The notes under the pieces were generated by a model. That model saw only the letters and a list, made by a program, of their open reading frames with translations, had not been told where the DNA came from and did no database searches. Of a stretch of DNA of 64,000 nucleotides, positions 37,703 to 47,612 are shown piece by piece. The stretch covers positions 868,001 to 932,000 of the forward strand of contig NZ_CP114289.2 of the NCBI RefSeq assembly GCF_027111315.2, written 5' to 3'. How positions within the stretch are numbered: position 1 is the stretch's first letter; each line of letters starts with the position of its first letter. Position numbers and translations under genes: made by a program. This DNA comes from Flavobacterium limnophilum (GTDB lineage Bacteria > Bacteroidota > Bacteroidia > Flavobacteriales > Flavobacteriaceae).

Positions 37703-38137
37703 ATGAATCTCACACTAACGGTAAAACAACTAGGAAAAAAGCAACCTCTCCTTAAAGAAAACATCCTTAACCTCAACACAACTGATTCAATTATAACAGT
37801 TCGCTCTCTTATAGAATTAGTGGTAGAACATCAAATAAAACTTTTCAATGCTGCATCATTTGAATGGGATGACGAAGATCAGATTCATTTACCCAAAGAA
37901 AATTATTTACCCCTATTGACCGATACTGGAAAACTAGGTTTTGGCGCGTTATACAATCATAACAAAATCGATTCGTTGGTAGCACAACAAAACGCTATTT
38001 TAGCTTTTGAAGACGGACTATATGCTGTTTTTTATGGCGATGACGAACTCAACGATTTATCCCTTTCTATCGATTTATCATTGAATAAAACACTAACATT
38101 TATTCGGCTCACCTTTTTAGCAGGAAGCTACTGGTAA
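37703..38137 (+). CDS. small protein of unknown function
   Basis: The 144-residue protein starts MNLTLTVKQLGKKQPLLKENI and includes acidic text FEWDDEDQIHLPKENYLPLL and a Gly/Asp-rich middle. It is in the operon with a 47-bp gap before it and a 43-bp gap to the DUF4132-like gene. No family recognised. Its position directly before the giant protein suggests a partner or chaperone role (inference). Confidence 0.6.
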   Translation: MNLTLTVKQLGKKQPLLKENILNLNTTDSIITVRSLIELVVEHQIKLFNAASFEWDDEDQIHLPKENYLPLLTDTGKLGFGALYNHNKIDSLVAQQNAILAFEDGLYAVFYGDDELNDLSLSIDLSLNKTLTFIRLTFLAGSYW

Positions 38138-38180
38138 TAATAAAAAATATCAATCTGAATCGAAACTTTAATCCAAAAAT

Positions 38181-41100
38181 ATGTCTGTAGAAGCTGTTCT
38201 TAAAAGCAAAATTATTGAAAATCCAATTGTACAATACAAAAGAGAATTAGAAGAAATTGTCAATGGTAGTTTATTGTCTAAAATATTTTCAAAAAACAGG
38301 CTAAAAAAAGAAGTAGCCGAATTTGGTTTACATTTACTAAAGCTCAAAGACAATTATAACGCTATATATGTCTCTCTAGGTTCGAAAGAGCTTAAAGAAT
38401 TTGAAAAATGGATCAAAGAAGATCTTTGGAACGACAGTGATTATTATGAATTGTTGATCTATTTTTTTGATGCCGATAAAGCCAAATATGTAAAAGAAGC
38501 TTGGAATAGATTGCCTCAAAAAATGTATCAAAATGGTTATGCCAGACGTTCTTTTAGAGCACCAAACAATAAAAAATACCTACTGGTCAATCAAATTAAT
38601 TTTCTTCGTTCGATAATTGCTGCGCCATATTCATATAGCTATCAAAACAAAACTACTTATTATAATTTATCGTTTGAAGAACAAATTCGCTACGACACAG
38701 AAATAACCAACTCACCAAATCAATTTATGGTTTGGTCTGCCGCCATTGATTTGGGAGACGAGAAACTGTTTCAGCTTTTTGAAGCTATTATTTTCAACAC
38801 CGATACCGTTGGAAAAGTATCTCGAAATGGTATTAAAGCACTTTTAAACAGTGATAAAAAAGAATCTTGGCAATTAGTCGAAAAATTATTACTGGCAGCA
38901 CAACGCCAAGAAGGGTTGCGTCAAACTGTTTTAGAAGCATTGGATGAAACGGCTATCGGTGCATTAGAATATATGATTAAAGTCATAGTCGATAATAAAC
39001 TAACCCGCTTTTCATCAGTGGTGAGAGCTATTGACACTTGGACGGGTTTAGGATGGGAATCCGAAAAGGAAACTACGGTTCGAAATATCATTCAACTGGC
39101 TGCTACCTATTTCTCCAATCCTGAATCAATTCCGGTTGGAATTCACAGCAAGAATAATAACGAAGTGTATATGGCACTTTGGGTACAAGGCGTTCAGGAT
39201 ATAGAAAAAACAGTTCCTTATTTGCACGAACTTTTGGAAAAAGGAACAATAGAAAAAAAGTGTCTGGCTCTTAAATTTGCAGGCGAAACAAACGACCCTT
39301 ACATCGAAATGCCTTTGTATTTCAAGGCTTTGAACGATGGAAATTTACAAGTTTTGGCCTTTGCAATTCCAAGAATGAATGCACTATTAGATGCCAATAC
39401 GAAATCGAAATTTTTTATTGACAATGACGATTACCCTAACTTTTTTGAAAAAACATACCATCTAGCTCAAACAATCAATGCAAAAGACACCACTTTTGAA
39501 GGGAAAGTCTTTTCGTGGTTAACTATAAAATTCGAAAAAGACAGTTTGTATGCGTCTGCCATTAATTTAATAGGAGATTATAAAGAACGACTAGATACCA
39601 TTCTAAATCATTTTGAAGGATTTTCGATCCAATTAAGAGAGAAGTTAACACAAAAGATTTTGGGAGAATATTACTGCTACTCTCATTACAACTTAAATGA
39701 AATCAGTCAAAAAACTACTGAATTACCTACTGATTTTCAAAGAAATTTTGCTTTACGCATTCTAAAAGACAGAGGAGAATCTATCATTACTTCGGCCATT
39801 TGTGTCTTAAAAAAAGTAACGCTAAATGAAGAAGAATTAGACTCGTTTCAAGAATTATTCAAACGTAAAAATTCTAATTTAAAGAAAAATTTAATTGCGA
39901 TAATTCTCCAGCAGGAAGATAAAAAAATAGCCTCTTTTGTAGATAAAATTTTGAATAATGGTGATTTAGAACAACGTATGTCGGCATTAGATTTAATACT
40001 ACAATTACAAAAAAAGGATAAGTTATCTAAAAAGGTAAACCATTGGGTAAAAGAATATGCCATTCGACCAAAAATTACCGAAAAAGAATTGAAATTCATC
40101 GAGCAATTAGCACCAACCGAAAACAAAGAATTGCTTTGTCCAGAAAATGGTTTTGGTTTTTATAATCCAAAAGAAATTTCAAACTACGCCTTGCCCAAAC
40201 CCGAAATCAATTCAATCTTTACTACTGCTACAAAAAAAGAAAAATACGGTTTTTCGAAACCATTATCTCAAATAAAAGCTGATTTTTCAAAGCTTTATGA
40301 ATTATTTGAAGCCAATAAAAATTATGAATATGAGTTGGAATACAATGACAATTCAAAGGAAACAGTCCTTTTAGGAAACAACTTTTCTCAAATAAAAAAA
40401 CTATCAGACAACGCTACTGCCGATGAAAAATCTAAAAACTACCCTCTGTTTGAAGTTTGGTCCAACTGGTTTGAAAATTCCAAATTAGAACCAAGAGATT
40501 TGTTTTTAGCAACACTTGCGAGAGATTGTGAGCAATCGGATTACAGGAGTTTTTTAGAAAAAAATGTTTATTATTACCAAAAAGACTTCCCAAACCCTGC
40601 CAAAAACAACTATCATTGGAACCATCCAATTATTAAAATTATAAATGCTTTACAATTAAAATATCCATTCAAAGAAAGTCAGGAATTTTTAATTGATGCT
40701 TGTTCTAATTTATTTTCAGATTTCCCAAAATCTATTGTAGAATTCAAATACAAGCCTAAAAAAAATGAATATTACTACAATAACAATAAAGGAGATGGCT
40801 GGCAAAACCAAAGCGATTTAAATATCTATTTGAACGCCATAGATTTAAATGTCTTAACCGAGGAACAAAAAAACAAAGTGTGGAATCTTTACAGATGGCG
40901 ACAATGGTCTGGTTTAAAGGAAAATACAGCCTACAGCAAACCACCCATTTACTTGTATTGCATTGCTTTTGAGCAAAAATTAATAACAGAAGGAGAATTA
41001 TACGAAGGAATTTTAGATAGTGACCGATTATCAGTTTTAACAGCCGAAAAGAAACACTATCAACATTTTGAAAGCGAAAATTTAGTAAAAAATTTCCCTT

Positions 41101-43250
41101 TCATAACTCCAATGATAGACAACATTCGAAATACCTTTTTAGACATTGAAGTGAAACGAGGTGACTCAAACACTTCGGTTACTCATCTAGTCAAGAGTTT
41201 TGAAAAAATATACGGAACCCTTCGATTTGTACAACTACTTACCGCTTTGGGCAAAACCAGTCTATACAAAGGCTACATCTATTCTTGGGGTTACACAGAA
41301 TTAAACAAACAAAAATTATTCAGCTTTTTATTAAAACGATGTTATCCTTTAGCATCAGACACCCAAGAAAATTTCAACAACTTAATTACCAAGGAAAAAA
41401 TAACCGAAGAACGATTAATTCAAGCTGCGATTTATGCTCCACAATGGCAAAAATTCATCAGTAATTATCTCGATTGGAAAGGGCTTGACTCAGGCATTTG
41501 GTGGTTGCACGCACACACTAAAACAGCCGCTTACGGTGCTGTTAACTCTGAATTAGAAAGTGAAGTCGCCAAATACTCTGCCATCGATTTACAGGATTTT
41601 AAGGATGGTGCTGTAGATAAAAACTGGTTTATATCGGCTTATAAACTATTAGGCAAAGCCAAATGGGAAATTCTATATGAAGCAGCCAAATTCGTTACAG
41701 ACGGAAACGGACATAGAAGAGCCCGATTGTATGCAGATACCTTGACAGGGGATTTAAAAATAAGAGAAGTTACTGCAAAAGTAAAAGACAAACGAGATCA
41801 AGATTATTTAAGAGTGTATGGATTGGTACCATTGAGTAAAGCGAATGCTGAAAAAGATGTTTTGGCAAGATACGAATACATTCAGCAATTTAAAAAAGAA
41901 AGTAAAGAATTTGGTTCGATGAAGCAAACAAGCGAGGCACTTGCCATTCGAATTGCTTTAGAAAATCTAGCTCGAAATGCAGGTTATCCAGATCCAGTTC
42001 GCTTAACTTGGGCTATGGAAACCAAGCAAGTTCAAAAAATCCTTTCTAATGAAACCGAAGTAAATTTTGACGACATCACTATTGGTCTAACAATTGACAA
42101 AGAAGGAAAAGCCGAACTAATAACATTTAAGGAAGGAAAAGAATTAAAGTCAATTCCAGCAAAACTAAAAAAAGAAACAGCAATTATAGAATTAGGCAAG
42201 CACCGCAAGACAATGCGAGAGCAATGGACTCGTTCTAAAAAAGGCTTGGAAGAAGCGATGATTAGAGGCGATGAATTCCTGTTTGCTGAAATGGAAAATC
42301 TATTTGAGCATCCGGTAATTTCGAAGCATTTAGAGAAATTAGTTTTTATAACAAATACTAACGAAATAGGTTTTTATGCAAATGGAACCCTTATCAGTGC
42401 CCAAGGAGAGCTAATTCCATTAAATGAAAATTCAACTTTCAGAATTGCCCATTGCTTTGATTTGCACCAAAATAAAGTTTGGACTGATTTTCAAAAGTAT
42501 AGTTTTGACAATCAATTAAAACAGCCTTTCAAACAAATATTTAGAGAATTATATGTCCCAACCACTGATGAATTAAAAGAGCAATCTATTTCGAGACGCT
42601 ATGCAGGACATCAAGTGCATCCCAAACAAACATTGGCTTTACTAAAAAATAAAGGATGGAAAGTCGATTATGAAGAGGGTTTGCAAAAAGTATTTCACAA
42701 AGAAGGTTTTCAAGTCAAACTGTATGCGATGGCCGATTGGTTTTCTCCTGCCGATGTAGAAAGTCCAACACTGGAAACAATCGAATTTCATTCGCTGAAA
42801 GATTATAAAAACATTCCATTTGCAGACATTAACCCAAGAATATTTTCAGAAGTAATGCGCGATATTGACTTAGTAGTTAGTGTGGCTCACGTAGGCGGAG
42901 TCGATCCAGAAGCCAGCCATTCATCGATAGAAATGAGAGCCGTTTTACTTCGTGAAACCTTGCGATTGTTCAAAATTAATAATGTAGAAATCAAAGTCAA
43001 TCACGCTTTAATTGAAGGTAAAATGGCAAATTATAGCGTACACCTTGGAAGTGCTATTGTGCATCAAGTCCCAGGGAAGTATTTGTCTATTTTACCAGTG
43101 CATTCGCAACACCGAGGTCGTTTATTTTTACCATTTGCAGATGATGATCCAAAATCGGCAGAGGTGATGTCAAAAGTACTTTTGTTAGCCAAAGACAATG
43201 AAATTCAAGACCCAACAATTTTAAATCAAATTGATAAAAAATTGGATTAA
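38181..43250 (+). CDS. DUF5724/DUF4132-domain giant protein
   Basis: The 1689-residue protein is mostly alpha-helical, with HEAT-like repeats in the first half (residues 1-600). The C-terminal third has the DUF4132 text (RRYAGHQVHPKQTLALLKNKGW and VKLYAMADWFSPADVESP) and ends in a conserved block (SIEMRAVLLRETLRLF, VHSQHRGRLFLPFADDDPKSAEV). DUF4132 is found in MolR-type proteins with AAA or WGR domains; function unknown. It is followed by a strong terminator and the tRNA-like hairpin region. The named DUFs are recalled, not searched. Confidence 0.7.
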   Translation: MSVEAVLKSKIIENPIVQYKRELEEIVNGSLLSKIFSKNRLKKEVAEFGLHLLKLKDNYNAIYVSLGSKELKEFEKWIKEDLWNDSDYYELLIYFFDADKAKYVKEAWNRLPQKMYQNGYARRSFRAPNNKKYLLVNQINFLRSIIAAPYSYSYQNKTTYYNLSFEEQIRYDTEITNSPNQFMVWSAAIDLGDEKLFQLFEAIIFNTDTVGKVSRNGIKALLNSDKKESWQLVEKLLLAAQRQEGLRQTVLEALDETAIGALEYMIKVIVDNKLTRFSSVVRAIDTWTGLGWESEKETTVRNIIQLAATYFSNPESIPVGIHSKNNNEVYMALWVQGVQDIEKTVPYLHELLEKGTIEKKCLALKFAGETNDPYIEMPLYFKALNDGNLQVLAFAIPRMNALLDANTKSKFFIDNDDYPNFFEKTYHLAQTINAKDTTFEGKVFSWLTIKFEKDSLYASAINLIGDYKERLDTILNHFEGFSIQLREKLTQKILGEYYCYSHYNLNEISQKTTELPTDFQRNFALRILKDRGESIITSAICVLKKVTLNEEELDSFQELFKRKNSNLKKNLIAIILQQEDKKIASFVDKILNNGDLEQRMSALDLILQLQKKDKLSKKVNHWVKEYAIRPKITEKELKFIEQLAPTENKELLCPENGFGFYNPKEISNYALPKPEINSIFTTATKKEKYGFSKPLSQIKADFSKLYELFEANKNYEYELEYNDNSKETVLLGNNFSQIKKLSDNATADEKSKNYPLFEVWSNWFENSKLEPRDLFLATLARDCEQSDYRSFLEKNVYYYQKDFPNPAKNNYHWNHPIIKIINALQLKYPFKESQEFLIDACSNLFSDFPKSIVEFKYKPKKNEYYYNNNKGDGWQNQSDLNIYLNAIDLNVLTEEQKNKVWNLYRWRQWSGLKENTAYSKPPIYLYCIAFEQKLITEGELYEGILDSDRLSVLTAEKKHYQHFESENLVKNFPFITPMIDNIRNTFLDIEVKRGDSNTSVTHLVKSFEKIYGTLRFVQLLTALGKTSLYKGYIYSWGYTELNKQKLFSFLLKRCYPLASDTQENFNNLITKEKITEERLIQAAIYAPQWQKFISNYLDWKGLDSGIWWLHAHTKTAAYGAVNSELESEVAKYSAIDLQDFKDGAVDKNWFISAYKLLGKAKWEILYEAAKFVTDGNGHRRARLYADTLTGDLKIREVTAKVKDKRDQDYLRVYGLVPLSKANAEKDVLARYEYIQQFKKESKEFGSMKQTSEALAIRIALENLARNAGYPDPVRLTWAMETKQVQKILSNETEVNFDDITIGLTIDKEGKAELITFKEGKELKSIPAKLKKETAIIELGKHRKTMREQWTRSKKGLEEAMIRGDEFLFAEMENLFEHPVISKHLEKLVFITNTNEIGFYANGTLISAQGELIPLNENSTFRIAHCFDLHQNKVWTDFQKYSFDNQLKQPFKQIFRELYVPTTDELKEQSISRRYAGHQVHPKQTLALLKNKGWKVDYEEGLQKVFHKEGFQVKLYAMADWFSPADVESPTLETIEFHSLKDYKNIPFADINPRIFSEVMRDIDLVVSVAHVGGVDPEASHSSIEMRAVLLRETLRLFKINNVEIKVNHALIEGKMANYSVHLGSAIVHQVPGKYLSILPVHSQHRGRLFLPFADDDPKSAEVMSKVLLLAKDNEIQDPTILNQIDKKLD

Positions 43251-43267
43251 CATCAAATTCATTCCCC

Positions 43268-43297
43268 AAAAAGCGTCCCAATTCAGGACGCTTTTTT
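43268..43297 (+). terminator. intrinsic terminator of the DUF4132-like operon
   Basis: AAAAAGCGTCC (43268-43278), loop CAATTCA, GGACGCTTTTT (43286-43296) and a T run, directly after the operon's last gene. Confidence 0.9.
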
Positions 43298-43320
43298 CAT
43301 TTTTAGAAAAATCTTTTTCA

Positions 43321-43340
43321 CTACGCAAAATCCTTGCGCA
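43321..43340. promoter_or_regulatory. inverted repeat operator candidate before the tRNA-like RNA
   Basis: CTACGCA (43321-43327), a 7-nt spacer and TGCGCA (43335-43340). It is nearly identical to 30883-30903 before rtcB, and both are preceded by CA. A TTTG box lies at 43355-43358, at almost the same distance as in front of rtcB. Confidence 0.6.
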
Positions 43341-43416
43341 CTCCTTTTTGAATATTTGCTCAAGAAATAAAACAAGTTCTTTTATAAACTAAAAAATATC
43401 AAACAAGTCCTGTTGC

Positions 43417-43634
43417 GTGTTTCTATATAACACCATTGTAGGGAACTTTTCGCGAAAGCGTATTAGGTTTTTCTATGCAACTTGATTTGGAGGTTTTTGG
43501 CTGTTTTCCAAAAAACGGTCCCACTCTATGGGGCGTGGGTTCGATTCCCGCTTCCGAGCAATCGGAATAGTTCAGTTGGTTAGAACAATAGAAAGATCGC
43601 AGGTTCGAATCCTGCAATCGATTTTGGTTCGATT
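43417..43634 (+). ncRNA. tRNA-like RNA: chain of 5-6-bp hairpins with T-arm and D-arm mimicry
   Basis: Successive hairpins are: GTGTT-TCTATAT-AACAC (43417-43433); GTCCC-ACTCTAT-GGGGC (43518-43534), anticodon-arm-like; GTGGG-TTCGATT-CCCGC (43535-43551), T-arm-like; TTCCGA-GCAA-TCGGAA (43552-43567); GTTC-AGTTGGTTA-GAAC (43570-43586), D-arm-like; GCAGG-TTCGAAT-CCTGC (43599-43615), T-arm-like; AATCGA-TTTTGGT-TCGATT (43616-43634). No complete cloverleaf or CCA end is present, and position 33 of the anticodon-like loop is C, so decoding is unlikely. Burroughs and Aravind (2016) describe SPFH-linked tRNA-like RNAs; this is likely one. Boundaries are unknown. Confidence 0.65.
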
Positions 43635-43639
43635 TGACG

Positions 43640-44153
43640 GATGGTTGTCGCTAGAGCACATCACTCTTAAAAAGATGTACCACAAAAAAACTGATTTGTC
43701 TTTGTCAGTACAATTAGGGTTGCAAAATCCAAAGCGTACACTGGCGAGAAACCAGCAGGAATTGAAATATAGAGGTTAAGACTTCCTTTCTTTTCGGTTT
43801 GATTGAGGATGTAATTCACGGAATTACTTTTTCAAAAGACAACCGCAAAACAATTGAAGCAATGCAAATACAAACAATTCTTCCGTTTTTTCAAGAGGAG
43901 AAAGACAAACGGTTTTCTTATTTAAAAGAGAAAATAAAACTTGTTAGGTGCAATTATTGAATTTTTTGAAATAAAAAATGAAAGGCTTAGAAACAGATTG
44001 AGTTGAACCAATTGGCAGTTACTACTTAACTTATGTTTTCTTAAAAATAAGTGAAACGCCTAATTAAAACCATCAATAGCTATGTTTCTATGCGTTTAAA
44101 AAAAATCAATTGCACTCAATGAATTAAAAAACTGGAATTAAAAATAAAAAATT
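43640..44153 (+). other. leader region before the SPFH gene with broken coding text
   Basis: An ORF from ATG 43675 to 43779 ends ARNQQELKYRG; a different frame continues as FGLIEDVIHGITFSKDNRKT and on to a stop at 43958. The two together look like one eroded or frameshifted gene of about 95 residues, unrecognised. The remaining bases to 44153 are AT-rich with a weak pair of short inverted sequences. No confident promoter. Confidence 0.35.
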
Positions 44154-45251
44154 ATGATACAAAGAATTACAATCGATGCCTACCAAGTAGGTTTGGTATT
44201 CGAAAACAGAAAATTGGTAAACGTGATAAAAGAAGGTTCACAATGGATTTTTGGAGACAAACAAGTAAGGATTTACGAAAAAACAGTCGCTTTCCAATCG
44301 CCTTATGAATTCAACATCTTGATTCAAAATGAAGCCTTGGCAGCAATGTTAGAAGTAATTGAAGTGGCTGATAGTGAAATTGTGTTGCAATTTGTAAATG
44401 GGAATTTCAAGGAGGTTTTGACCGCAGGAACCTATGCTTTTTGGAAAGGAGTAACCAATACCTATTTCTCCAGAATAGATTTATCCAAGGTGGAAATCAC
44501 GGAGCAAATTCCAATGTTTTTGTTCGAAACGGCAAAGTTGAGAGCTTTCGTGAGAAAGTTTATGGTATCGAGCAATGACAAAGCCTTGTTGTTTGTGAAC
44601 GGAACTTACGTCAAAGAATTGGCTGCGGGAACCCACTATTTCTGGAACAACAGCACCACCATCGAGGTCAAAACAGCGGATAGGAGACAACAACAATTGG
44701 AAATCTCGGGTCAGGAATTATTGACCAAGGACAAAGCCGGTTTGAGAATCAATTTCTACGTGAGATACCAAGTTACGGATATTTTAAAAGCCTTGGTAAC
44801 CAACAAGGATTTCGAAAAGCAATTGTACGTTTTAATGCAATTGGCGTTGAGAGCCTTTGTCGGAAGCTTGACTTTGGACGAATTGTTGAGCAAGAAAGAC
44901 ACCATCGCTTCGGCTATTTTGGAAGAAGTTGCGACCAAAATCAGTGATTTAGGTTTGGCAGTTTCCGATGCGGGAATCAGGGACGTGATCTTGCCTGGCG
45001 ATATGAAAGAAATTATGAACCAGGTCTTGGTAGCCGAAAAAAAGGCACAAGCCAACAGCATTATGCGAAGAGAAGAAACCGCGGCAACCAGAAGTTTGTT
45101 GAATACCGCCAAATTGATGGAGGAAAACGAAATGTTGTGGAAATTGAAAGAAATGGAATATGTAGAGAAAATCGCCGATAAAATTGGAGAAATCACCATT
45201 TCCGGAGGAGGAAACATCATTGGTCAATTGAAAGAGATTTTTGTGAAATAA
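44154..45251 (+). CDS. SPFH/Band-7 domain protein (slipin-like), RNA-repair type
   Basis: The 365-residue protein lacks an obvious N-terminal membrane helix. It has an SPFH core (about residues 115-290, ADRRQQQLEISGQELLTKDKAG and FYVRYQVTDILKALV) and a coiled-coil C-terminus (MRREETAATRSLLNTAKLME). SPFH modules are described as potential scaffolds in RNA-repair systems, with a cognate tRNA-like RNA. Here that RNA lies 520 bp upstream on the same strand. It is followed by a terminator. Oligomer ring formation is expected from the family but not testable here. Confidence 0.82.
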   Translation: MIQRITIDAYQVGLVFENRKLVNVIKEGSQWIFGDKQVRIYEKTVAFQSPYEFNILIQNEALAAMLEVIEVADSEIVLQFVNGNFKEVLTAGTYAFWKGVTNTYFSRIDLSKVEITEQIPMFLFETAKLRAFVRKFMVSSNDKALLFVNGTYVKELAAGTHYFWNNSTTIEVKTADRRQQQLEISGQELLTKDKAGLRINFYVRYQVTDILKALVTNKDFEKQLYVLMQLALRAFVGSLTLDELLSKKDTIASAILEEVATKISDLGLAVSDAGIRDVILPGDMKEIMNQVLVAEKKAQANSIMRREETAATRSLLNTAKLMEENEMLWKLKEMEYVEKIADKIGEITISGGGNIIGQLKEIFVK

Positions 45252-45252
45252 G

Positions 45253-45283
45253 AAAAACCACGAGTTGATATTCGTGGTTTTTT
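45253..45283 (+). terminator. terminator of the SPFH gene
   Basis: AAAAACCACGA (45253-45263) and TCGTGGTTTTT (45272-45282) with an 8-nt loop, followed by Ts. The gap 45284-45728 contains an 11-bp repeat and the parE promoter region, and otherwise nothing I recognise. Confidence 0.85.
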
Positions 45284-45388
45284 GGTTTTAGAAAGAAGGA
45301 TTAGAATGAAGTAATAGCCTAGAAATAATCAAGATGAAACAAACACGGTATAGCTATTTCAGGACGAGTCATCAAAAAAATAGTGACT

Positions 45389-45432
45389 CCCACTCAAAGC
45401 CCACTCAAAGCCTACTCAAAGCCTACTCAAAG
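45389..45432. repeat. 11-bp tandem repeat, four copies
   Basis: CCCACTCAAAG twice, then CCTACTCAAAG twice, in the gap before parE. Confidence 0.9.
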
Positions 45433-45612
45433 CCATAGATAAGCCTAGGTTGTGGTACCCTTGAATTGTGCCAAAAAAACACATCTTTTTTTACTAATAT
45501 AAAGCCCAAGCCAACCGCATATGGAGACGAAATCAAACTCCATCAATCAGAATATCCAAAAGTAGTCTATGGGGTTCGGTAAACTAAAATCCACTGTCAA
45601 AAATATTCTTGA

Positions 45613-45620
45613 TAACTTTG
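45613..45620 (+). promoter_or_regulatory. candidate -7 box for parE
   Basis: TAACTTTG is an exact TAnnTTTG match about 109 bases before the parE start. Confidence 0.35.
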
Positions 45621-45728
45621 AGGCAGACCACTTTTATAATACTTCGAGAAATACTATATTAGCACACCCGAGGTCGATGCGAAAAGCATTGACCGAATTG
45701 AACGCAGTTAAAATCGATAAAATTTAAA

Positions 45729-47591
45729 ATGTCAGATCAAGCTCAATACAACGAAGACAATATACGCTCACTCGACTGGAAGGAACACATCAGAATGCGT
45801 CCCGGAATGTATATCGGAAAACTCGGAGATGGTTCTTCTTCTGATGATGGAATTTATATTCTTCTCAAAGAAGTCCTAGACAACTGTATCGACGAGTTTG
45901 TTATGGGCGCCGGAAAAACCATCGAGGTAACTATCAAAGACAAAACGGTTTCGGTTCGCGATTACGGTCGTGGAATCCCATTGGGAAAAGTGATTGACGT
46001 GGTTTCCAAGATGAATACTGGTGGAAAATACGACTCACTGGCATTTAAGAAATCCGTAGGTTTGAATGGAGTGGGAACAAAAGCCGTGAATGCTTTGTCC
46101 CATTATTTTCGCGTGGAATCGGTTCGTGACGAGAAACAAAAAGCCGCTGAATTCTCGGCTGGAAATCTGGTTTTGGATGAGGAAATTATTGACACAACCA
46201 AACGAAAAGGTACCAAAGTAACTTTTATTCCAGATGAAACCATTTTCAAGAATTACAAATTCCGTTACGAATATGTAATTCGGATGCTCAAAAACTATTG
46301 TTATCTCAACAATGGTTTAACCATTTTATTCAACGGCGAAAAATATTTTTCCGAAAATGGATTGAAAGATTTATTGGAAGAAACCATTAATGTAGAGGAT
46401 TTAGAATATCCAATTATCCATTTGAAAGAAGGCGATATTGAAATTGCATTAACGCATAGCAAAACCCAATATTCAGAAGAATATCACTCTTTTGTAAACG
46501 GTCAAAATACCACTCAAGGTGGAACGCATTTGGCGGCTTATCGCGAAGCCATCGTGAAAACCATTCGAGAATATTACAACAAACCATTCGAAGCTTCGGA
46601 TGTTCGAAAATCCATTGTTACAGCGATTAGCATCAAGGTGATGGAACCCGTTTTCGAATCGCAAACCAAAACCAAATTAGGTTCTACAGAAATAGGTTCG
46701 GAACCTGGAATGCCATCGGTTCGTACTTTTGTCAATGATTTTGTAAAAAATAAATTAGACAGTTATTTACACAAAAATCCAGAAACGGCTGATGCTTTAC
46801 TTCGCAAGATTTTGCAAGCCGAAAGAGAGCGTAAAGAATTATCCGGTATTCGAAAATTAGCCAAAGACAGAGCCAAGAAAGCCAATCTGCACAACAAGAA
46901 ATTACGCGATTGTAGAGCGCATTTGACCGATACCAAAAACCCAAGAAATTTAGAAAGTACGCTTTTCATTACCGAGGGAGATTCGGCATCTGGTTCCATC
47001 ACAAAATCACGTGATGTAAATACACAAGCGGTTTTTAGTTTACGAGGTAAGCCTTTGAACTCCTACGGAATGAGTAAGAAAATTGTGTATGAGAACGAAG
47101 AATTCAACTTGTTGCAAGCGGCTTTGGATATCGAAGACGATATGGAAAACCTGCGTTACAACAACATCGTGATCGCAACAGATGCCGATGTCGATGGAAT
47201 GCACATTCGATTATTGTTGATTACTTTCTTCCTTCAATTCTTTCCTGAATTAATCAAAGAAAACCATTTGTATATTCTGCAAACACCATTGTTTAGGGTT
47301 CGAAATAAGAAAGAAACCATTTATTGCTATTCCGAAGAAGAACGCAAAGACGCCATTGAAAAACTAAAACCAAAACCAGAAATCACCCGATTTAAAGGTT
47401 TGGGAGAAATATCGCCAGACGAATTCAAGAATTTCATTGGCGAAACCATTCGATTGGATCCAATTATGATGGACAAAAATACTTCGGTAGAGCAATTGTT
47501 GTCTTTCTATATGGGAAAAAATACGCCAGATCGACAAGAATTCATTATCAATAATTTGAAGGTGGAATTGGATACGATAGAGGCGAGTTAG
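45729..47591 (+). CDS. parE: DNA topoisomerase IV subunit B
   Basis: The 620-residue GHKL/TOPRIM protein has [73 protein letters not shown] text, the [31 protein letters not shown], and ends [15 protein letters not shown]. ParE hydrolyses ATP to drive DNA passage for chromosome decatenation. It is separated from its partner parC by an inserted DUF1016 gene, with a 21-bp gap. Length and motifs are complete. Confidence 0.95.
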   Translation: MSDQAQYNEDNIRSLDWKEHIRMRPGMYIGKLGDGSSSDDGIYILLKEVLDNCIDEFVMGAGKTIEVTIKDKTVSVRDYGRGIPLGKVIDVVSKMNTGGKYDSLAFKKSVGLNGVGTKAVNALSHYFRVESVRDEKQKAAEFSAGNLVLDEEIIDTTKRKGTKVTFIPDETIFKNYKFRYEYVIRMLKNYCYLNNGLTILFNGEKYFSENGLKDLLEETINVEDLEYPIIHLKEGDIEIALTHSKTQYSEEYHSFVNGQNTTQGGTHLAAYREAIVKTIREYYNKPFEASDVRKSIVTAISIKVMEPVFESQTKTKLGSTEIGSEPGMPSVRTFVNDFVKNKLDSYLHKNPETADALLRKILQAERERKELSGIRKLAKDRAKKANLHNKKLRDCRAHLTDTKNPRNLESTLFITEGDSASGSITKSRDVNTQAVFSLRGKPLNSYGMSKKIVYENEEFNLLQAALDIEDDMENLRYNNIVIATDADVDGMHIRLLLITFFLQFFPELIKENHLYILQTPLFRVRNKKETIYCYSEEERKDAIEKLKPKPEITRFKGLGEISPDEFKNFIGETIRLDPIMMDKNTSVEQLLSFYMGKNTPDRQEFIINNLKVELDTIEAS

Positions 47592-47612
47592 TAGAAGTTT
47601 AAAAATAAAAAT

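Noticed and set aside
43518..43615. a complete functional tRNA gene
   Set aside because: No consistent 7-bp acceptor stem for either half, no anticodon arm between the D-arm and second T-arm (12 nt in place of about 23), and no T33 in the anticodon-like loop.
43528..43779. 83-residue ORF on the + strand starting at the T-arm-like hairpin
   Set aside because: The first 50 codons read through the tRNA-like hairpins; translation text of that kind is typical of tRNA sequence and not of a protein. Only the part after 43675 might be a gene remnant.
45284..45728. CRISPR array in the repeated region before parE
   Set aside because: The 11-bp units are tandem without spacers and no cas genes are nearby.
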